Below are positions 56,757 to 64,000 of a stretch of DNA of 64,000 nucleotides, piece by piece. The translations under genes and the position numbers were made by a program. Location of the stretch: positions 62,001-126,000 of the forward strand of contig JAKNDB010000007.1 in the NCBI GenBank assembly GCA_024305405.1. The letters are read 5' to 3'. How positions within the stretch are numbered: position 1 is the first letter of the stretch; each line of letters starts with the position of its first letter. The stretch is from Dirofilaria immitis. Lineage: Eukaryota > Nematoda > Chromadorea > Rhabditida > Onchocercidae. The notes beneath the pieces were generated by a model that saw nothing but the letters and a program-made list of their open reading frames with translations, made no database searches and was not told the DNA's origin.

Positions 56757-57575
56757 TTTATTTTCATTTTATTATCATATGAAATGATGTATTGCCTTAT
56801 TGATAATTTGTTAGCTTATTTAATCTATTTTTATATTATGTTAATTATATCACGATGAATTATTTTATTATCTTTTTATCATCCTTTATCATTAGCGAGG
56901 AAAACATTAATTCATCATGTAAAGATTATATTAATTTCAATAAAATGAATTAATTATTTGATTTATTTTCATTTTATTATCATATGAAATGATGTATTGC
57001 CTTATTGATAATTTGTTAGCTTATTTAATCTATTTTTATATTATGTTAATTATATCACGATGAATTATTTTATTATCTTTTTATCATCCTTTATCATTAG
57101 CGAGAAAAACATTAATTCATCATGTAAAGATTATATTAATTTCAATAAAATGAATTAATTATTTGATTTATTTTCATTTTATTATCATATGAAATGATGT
57201 ATTGCCTTATTGATAATTTGTTAGCTTATTTAATCTATTTTTATATTATGTTAATTATATCACGATGAATTATTTTATTATCTTTTTATCATCCTTTATC
57301 ATTAGCGAGAAAAACATTAATTCATCATGTAAAGATTATATTAATTTCAATAAAATGAATTAATTATTTGATTTATTTTCATTTTATTATCATATGAAAT
57401 GATGTATTGCCTTATTGATAATTTGTTAGCTTATTTAATCTATTTTTATATTATGTTAATTATATCACGATGAATTATTTTATTATCTTTTTATCATCCT
57501 TTATCATTAGCGAGAAAACATTAATTCATCATGTAAAGATTATATAAAAATATATTAATTTCAATGAAATTAATT
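56757..57575. repeat. 205-bp tandem repeat, four copies
   Basis: Four almost identical copies; the marker GAAATGATGTATTGCCTTAT begins at 56781, 56986, 57191 and 57396, so the period is exactly 205. Copy 1 has GCGAGG where the others have GCGAGA, copy 4 has a shorter A run and a diverged end with an AAAATATA insertion. No open frame or known element is seen inside the unit. Confidence 0.95.
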
Positions 57576-57593
57576 ACTCGTTTTTTCAATCCT

Positions 57594-57790
57594 TTATCAT
57601 CTATAAATAATAAAGTTTTTATAAAAGGTAATAGAAATTTGATATTATCACTTTGCTAATAATATAAATAATAATTAAATTTTTAACACTAACTTATCAT
57701 CTAGAAATGCTAAAGGTTTTTATAAAAAGATGATAGAAATTTGACATTATCATTTTGATAATAATATAAATAATAATTAAAATTTTTATT
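57594..57790. repeat. ~105-bp diverged tandem duplication
   Basis: Two copies of a segment holding GTTTTTATAAAA and TAATAATATAAATAATAATT lie directly after the 205-bp array, with moderate divergence. Confidence 0.7.
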
Positions 57791-57995
57791 TTCCCAACTA
57801 ATAATTGATTTTCAAAAAAATGAGAAAAAATTTATTCAGCAATTTAAATAATTGAATTGTTATTCAAATTTCTATAATTTTTTAAGCTCTTTTTTCCCTT
57901 TTTTCCCTCCTAATGCACTCTTTACCAAAACGAAGTATTTATTGAAAGTTTATTATTTTTTTTTGAAAATCAATTATTAGTTGGAAAAATAAAAA
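57783..57995. repeat. Inverted repeat with ~38-bp arms and ~136-bp loop
   Basis: The left arm 57783-57820 (core CCCAACTAATAATTGATTTT) is complementary to the right arm 57957-57995 (core AAAATCAATTATTAGTTGGA), with about one mismatch. The loop has no gene. It could be a small fold-back or MITE-like element, or a hairpin in the 5' flank of the hydrolase gene. Confidence 0.75.
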
Positions 57996-58138
57996 AACTT
58001 CTTTAATATTTCATAAAAGGAAGGAAAAAACCATTATTTTTTTCTTCCTTTTAGTTTGGTAATTTTCGTTGAAAAAATTTTTTTCCAATCAAACATAAAT
58101 TTGCATTAAACTTTTTTTTCTTTTTTATCAACTTTTCA

Positions 58139-61123
58139 ATGAATCGTATAAAATTATTGGATGATCAAAACTTATTGATAAAATTAGACGAAATACCAAC
58201 AGTATTACGAACACAACATATTCGAATTGATTTTTTTGATCGACAATCAATTGATGTAAAAGCTATTGTTCAGGTTGTTTTTTTTCGTTATGATATTTTT
58301 TTGAAAAAAAAAACATCTATTTATAAAAAGCAAAAACTTTTATGTGATAATTATATTATCAGTTACTATTTATAGATATATTTTTATCACTATCCTAGGA
58401 ATATTTTTCTCGATCATATTTTGCATATTAATTAAAAATTATCAAATGAAAAAAATGATGATAATTTACAGGATAGTCGTCCAAGTGGTTCCTGTATTGG
58501 AACTGTAGTTGGTTGTCATGGTACACCAGGTTCACATAATGATTTCAAATATATCGTACCATATTTGCATGCATATGGAATTCGTTTTATAGGCATTAAT
58601 TTTCCAGGTCAAGGTTATACACAACGTATGTTTTTCCTACATTTCTTCAAAATATTAAAAATGTTTGGTATAAATTTATAAAATTCCATTTATGATATCA
58701 TAAATTTAATAATCATTTTAAAATTATCGATTAATTGATTCAAATTTCGATACAAAATTTTTCATATACTTTTCATTTCAAGCAACGATATGGCTAATTA
58801 ATTATTTAATTAATTAACTGATTAATTAGTTATATGTCTAAATCTAAATAGCATGGAAGATATGGAATAAATGAAATATTTAAATTTTTATTTTTCTATT
58901 TTTTAAAATTGATAAAAATTACTTTATAGATTATGAAGGTTGATAAAAATTTCTTTATAGATTATGAAGGCTTAAGATATACGAATGAAGAGCGTATGCA
59001 ATTTGTTCAAAAAATTATCAATTCAATGGATATTGGTGATAAGATTGTCTTCTTAGGACATAGTCGAGGATCTGAAAATGTTCTTCGATTAGCTGCAAGA
59101 AATCCGGTTCAAATTTTAGTAATAAAATTAATAAATAAAAGAATGATAAATTATCATAATCGTTGAATATCTTTTTTTTTTGTTTTTGTTTTTATCACAA
59201 TCATTATGATGATATTAAATTTTGTAATTGAAATTTATTATTTTTAAAAATACTAAAATATATTATTTACTTTTAAGGATCGCTGTAAAGGTGTTGCATT
59301 AATTAATCCGTTAGGTATTAGAATTCATCGTAGTATAAAATCGAAATTATGGGCAATTAAATTTGCTCTATGGTTATGGGAAACATTTCGAATATTTCGT
59401 TCCATTCTACGATTTATATTTTATGCAAGTATGTAGTTATTTCGGATAATTATATATCATCGTCAGAAATATTTCTTAAAAAAAAATTTTTAGCATACTT
59501 CAAATTTTTAATTGTTTTTTTCTTTTTGTTTTTCTCGATCACTTAATAGTAAGAAATTAATAAATTATTGCTTTAATTTTAAATAATAATAGATTAGGAT
59601 TGCTGAAATTATTTAGCTATTTTAGGGGTAAGTATACCTGTTTCATTATTCGAGAAAATTTTTATCCATTTCTAAATGATTAAATTATATTTTTGATTTT
59701 TCTATCTTCTATCTAATATTTATTTTTAGTATTTAAATTATCAGAAATAAAAGTTGGAAATGGTGATGAAGCTGCAGTTTGTCTTAAATTAGTAGATAAT
59801 CTTAATCTAACTGGTCAATTGGAATATATCAACATATTGAATAACAATCAAACAAAAGTATAATTTTTAAAATTTCAATCCTTTTTACATTTTATCCTGA
59901 AACACAGAGTCATTCCATTTTTCCTACTACTTGAGAGATAATTCAGGATAATCGTAATCTTCGAACAAAAATATAATTTTTGAAATTTTAATTTCTTTTT
60001 ATTAACTAATCAAATTTTGAAATTTCAATCCCTTCTCGATTAAATGATCAAATGGAGCATTATTAGCATATTAAATAACAATTGAACAAAAGTATAATTT
60101 TTGAAATTCAAATTTTTAAAGTTTTTTTTTGATAAAATAGAATAATTTCTTTAAAAATTATTATTCCATTCATTTGTCACAAACTTAATTTAATTTCCAC
60201 CTTTCATCCATTTCAATCCGTTTTCAATTTTATCCCAAAATACCAAGCCATTTCAAATTTTTGTACTATTTTAAGGATAATTTAGGATAATCTTATATAT
60301 TATACATATTTATAAATTACAGGTTTTAATAGCTTACTCAGATATGGATCGTGTCATCGAAGTATCAGTCAGTCAACATTTGGCATCTTTTTTGATAATA
60401 TCATTCATGTGGTATATATATATATTTTTCTCTTAATCATTTCTTCCTATTTACTTATTTTCAATCATAAAATTTTTTTGAAACGCAATACTAATTTATA
60501 TATCGATAAAATTAGCTGATAAGTTAAATTAGTTATCAGTTTGCGGAAAAATGATCATTACATCATCCTTCGTTTTATGATTACATCAGTCATTGTTAAT
60601 CGTCATGATAATTAAATCTATTAATTGTCGATATTTTCTATTCTAATAATTTTTTTCAAAAAAGAAATCACTTTTAATCCTTGTGATAATCTAATCAATC
60701 GATTATCTTCATCTTTTGATTTAATAAAAATTTTTTGAATCACGTGTGATAGGGATCTTCGATAAATTTTTAATTAGAACAAATCATTTTTAAAAAAATA
60801 TATCATAAATCTGGAAAAGGAAAAAGAATAATATAATCCAGTAAATTTATTAGATGATAAGTTATTGCTTGCAAAAATTATCAATTTATAAACATTTGCA
60901 GAATTATTCATCAACACGAGAAAATATATCAATTCTCGATTATATCTCGAAACAGTATGCGAAATCAGATCGATCATTCTCGATATGTTTCGAAAATGAA
61001 GATCATTATTTGCAAAAGCATCATGCAAAATTTATCGCTAATTGTATTTATTCAATGCTAATTGCTGAAAATACCACAAATGGAAATGCTGAAAATGGAT
61101 TTAAATCATTTTTACACTTATAA
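58139..61123 (+). CDS. Alpha/beta hydrolase, nematode DUF1057-type
   Basis: Serine hydrolase fold of a group known mainly from nematodes, with unknown substrate. Seven exons: 58139-58273, 58472-58625, 58961-59106, 59278-59428, 59730-59857, 60323-60411, 60902-61123. The oxyanion-side motif GCHGTPGSHNDF (exon 2) precedes INFPGQGYT. The nucleophile elbow is GHSRGSEN (exon 3; Ser of G-x-S-x-G). The acid is probably Asp in YSDMDRVIE (exon 6), and the His is in ENEDHYLQKHHA (exon 7), so all triad parts are present. No signal peptide is evident. Exon 6 needs one more T in the run at 60388-60393 to reach the donor in phase with exon 7 (then about 341 residues). Exon 3 has two tandem acceptors; only the second keeps the frame. 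The start is the first ATG of the open exon and is the least certain point. Confidence 0.85.
58909..58970 (+). repeat. 31-bp tandem duplication carrying a 3' splice site
   Basis: Two adjacent 31-bp copies (58909-58939 and 58940-58970) with one mismatch each contain TTTATAG followed by ATTATGAAGG, that is an intron end plus the first bases of exon 3. Use of the first acceptor gives an in-frame TGA within four codons, use of the second gives the conserved protein. Confidence 0.9.
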
Positions 61124-64000
61124 CAATTTCCCAAAACAACCAATAATTATTTTATTTTTTGGTATATAAATTTATTGGCCAATTTTCAGTTTCAGCCTTA
61201 ATCTGAAATAAATTTGATTAAGAAATTTCATAATTTTAGAAAAATTTTTCCATCTGAATTTTATATAATTTGATTAAAAATGATATATGTATTATGATAG
61301 ACAATAATTTTATTAATGCTAATTTATTGATAATTTATAAGTAAAAAATGTTGTAATTGTAATGATAATTTTTATTGATTAATTCTCATTTATATTATTA
61401 CTTTCATGCAGAAATAATTTTTCTCGGCATTTTCTCATTTTGTCGAGAAATATCAAAGTTCATGCATTCTGATATAGGTAAATTGATAATATTGCGATTG
61501 CATAATTAATTGCGACTTTTATTAGTTCAATTTATTGCTTATATTTAAAATTTTTTTTTTTGGACTTTTGCTAATTGTATTAGCTTGGCTTATTTTAAGC
61601 TTTTACTTCTTGACATTATTTTGTTTTGATTGTTTCTTCGTATCCAAAATATTTCTGATCGTTCTATTACTACCAATTTTTTTTTTTTTTTTTGTTCTGA
61701 TTAATTCGAATGAGTGAATGCTTAATTTTTGCATTGAACTCAATTTGAACTCTTGATGTTTCCTTTTTTGCATACATCCTTTCTCTTCTTATCATGTCAG
61801 TTGACCTCTTATCTTATTTTGTTTAATTTGCTTTATAGTTGCTCTTGCATTAATTTTTTCTCAATTGATGTACTGCCCCATACATTCTTCACTTCGAATA
61901 CATAACAATTATCAGCAATTTATACTCTTTGAACTCATATCATCAGCATTACGTACAAAGGTTACTTTTCAATCTTAACCTTTCCCAGCATTTCTTTTAT
62001 TTGCGAGACTTTTTGCTTCCGCTAAATTTTTGTCAGTAATAAAAGATTTAGCTTCAAATTAAATCCCAAAAAAGAAATAATTATACTCATGTTATGTAAT
62101 TTACGAATCACCGTAATCCTATCATTGATGGACTACTGTAATCATGTCATTTGTGAAGTATCGTAATCCTGAATTACATCAAAGGATTATTAATTAATTT
62201 TAAAATAATCAAGCTAATCTTTTTTGCTACCTTTTTCCTTGCAATAGAATGATTTAGAATCTATTAAATGTTTTTTTAAACTTTTTCTTTTTCTTTATTA
62301 CATATTATACGAAGATCTGATCAGATATAACATGATATACCTAAGATCATATATGAGAACTGATAAGTTAGTTGCAGTATAATAAAAAGCATGGAATAAT
62401 TGTTATCGATTAGATGATAAACTTAAAATACAAATTGTTATCAATTACAATATTCAAATTAAAATATGCAGGAAAAAGATTAGGAAATTTATTTAATAGT
62501 TGCATTAAATTAATATATATAATTAATTAATAATGGATGTATGTGAAATTTGAATACTTAAATAATTTAATATAAATATTATCCAATCATTTATATAATT
62601 TATAACATTTTTTTCTATTAATACACTTTGAGTTAGATTTTTTAGTTATTCATTTATAAGGGTGGAAATAATTTTCTTTTTTTTTAAAGAAATAGTGATA
62701 TCTTAAAATAACTAGCATTTTGTGATAACTCTTTAAAAGTCTCATTAGTATCACATATCATTATAGTAATATCGTTAGTTAAAAATGATATTAATCAGAA
62801 TAAGCTATTTTTTAAATTATTTTTTAACAGTTATTTCTTTCGTCAAATCTTTGATTTTCTAAATGCATATTTCTAGAAAACAAACTTTCGATTATCTCGA
62901 TTTTATAATTCTCGATAAATCAAATAAAATTTCTACTGTTATACATTAGCAGTTGGTACAATAATTATTCCGCCGAATATTTCAAATGCCGGAAAATCGA
63001 TCTTCGTTGAAAATATTTTGAAATGAAAGATTTGTATAAATCAAAGATGAAATAATTGAAATTGAGCTTTTAACGAAGAATAAGGTGTTGCGAAAATATT
63101 AAATTATTGTAATTAAATTAACTAATCAGGGACGATAGTTTGTCGAAGATCAAGCTGAAGATAAGTTTAAATCATTACGGATAAGTTTAAACTAATCAAT
63201 AATTCAATAAGTTTAAAAAGTTTTTTAAATCGATAAATTTAGTCAATAAGTTTTTTCTTTTGTTTGAATAAGTTTAAATTATTGCACCTTAGGATTCAGC
63301 TATTTCCTGAAATTCAATTATTACTTTTATTATTTGATTTATTTTTAATACTTACTCTTAACCTTTTCACGGAATATTTGGTAGGGAATTATCATATTAT
63401 GTAAATATTATTAATATTTTTCATTTTTAATTACTCAATTAAAGAGTATGAAATTAGAAATGTTTCAAAAGTTAAATTTAATGCTTATTTTCGAGACTAC
63501 AAATTTTGGAATGTTGTACGTCAAAGAATAAAAAGTAAAAATTTTCGAGAATGCATAAATAAGTTACCAGATGAAATGATAAGCTATCTGATGATAAACT
63601 TACAATCACCAATTCGTGTGATCATGCATGATCTTGCATCTATAAAATCAATAATGTTCAAGCATTTTCCGTTAACCTTAGCAAAACAGCAAAAATAGAC
63701 GAATTTTTCTCAAAAGTAAATAGTCCTTAATGAATAATATTATTTTTTCATTTTAAAATTAATCGAAAAATGATTTCGAAGAATAAATTAATTCTAAAAA
63801 ATTTCGGTAATCAACGATCTGCTATATGAAGTTTTGCATTCGCATTATTTTTCGAGAGTAATACTTTCAATGTTTAATATTTCAAATTGCAAAACTTTAC
63901 TTTGAAGGTCAAATAGCTTAGTTTACAAAATACTTTCATCGGAAAACTCTCCTGATTGTATTAGCATTAGTTTTTGCCGAAAAAAAAGTCCTCTCTTTCT
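61124..64000. other. Intergenic or g unknown flank at the window end
   Basis: No gene could be established. A stretch of about 97 open codons on the plus strand (roughly 63405-63698, without an early ATG) encodes a basic, mixed-composition peptide and might be an exon of a gene that I cannot otherwise see. The remainder is AT-rich. Confidence 0.45.

Larger units (their letters stand above)
50295..58138. other. Intergenic region rich in duplications
   Basis: Between about 50320 and 51420 there are open stretches less AT-rich than the flank, including one with a strand-like LVIVLVTDNRRKIF (51313-51355 area) that resembles a VWA core; no intact gene could be built. From 51.4 to 58.1 kb the DNA is AT-rich with several two-copy tandem duplications, microsatellites, a four-copy 205-bp repeat and an inverted repeat. 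Confidence 0.5.

Noticed and set aside
1..64000. tRNA, rRNA, CRISPR array, spliced-leader RNA, transposase or viral gene
   Set aside because: I looked for characteristic motifs on both strands and saw none; a dedicated covariance-model or HMM scan could still find diverged copies.

Overview
The window looks like nuclear DNA of a nematode, most likely an AT-rich spirurid or filarial-type worm. The genes are split into many short exons by small AT-rich introns. Most acceptors read TTTCAG or TTTTAG, long intergenic stretches are low in complexity, and one gene belongs to a nematode alpha/beta-hydrolase group. The species call is inference; I could run no search. Exon models were built by hand from splice sites, phase and protein families I recognise.

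Layout. 1-8083: AT-rich intergenic DNA. 8084-10597 (+): secreted protein with a mucin-like Thr/Ala/Pro tract. 12287-22743 (+): RTEL1-type DNA helicase, 23 exons, convergent with 24294-27629 (-): mitochondrial enoyl-CoA hydratase (ECHS1/ech-6), 7 clean exons. 29859-30748 (-): probable 64-residue secreted protein. 34607-41145 (+): cytosolic GH38 alpha-mannosidase (MAN2C1), 18 exons. 46493-50294 (+): unfamiliar membrane-anchored protein with a von Willebrand A-like region and a long sequon-rich repeat tract. 58139-61123 (+): alpha/beta hydrolase of the nematode DUF1057 type. The rest is intergenic, with many short tandem duplications, a four-copy 205-bp repeat and an inverted repeat.

Four of the plus-strand genes carry single-base breaks in reading frame, most of them in A, T or C runs of 2-6 bases, while ech-6 and the mucin-like gene carry none. 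Codons, splice sites and catalytic motifs around the breaks are intact, and filling in one base restores family homology and phase. The simplest reading is uncorrected assembly indels, not gene death.

The genes do not form one pathway. They cover telomere and genome maintenance (RTEL1), mitochondrial beta-oxidation (ech-6), cytosolic free-glycan breakdown (MAN2C1), one probable lipase or esterase-like hydrolase, and three secreted or surface proteins that I cannot assign. The strongest novelty candidate is the 46.5-50.3 kb gene.
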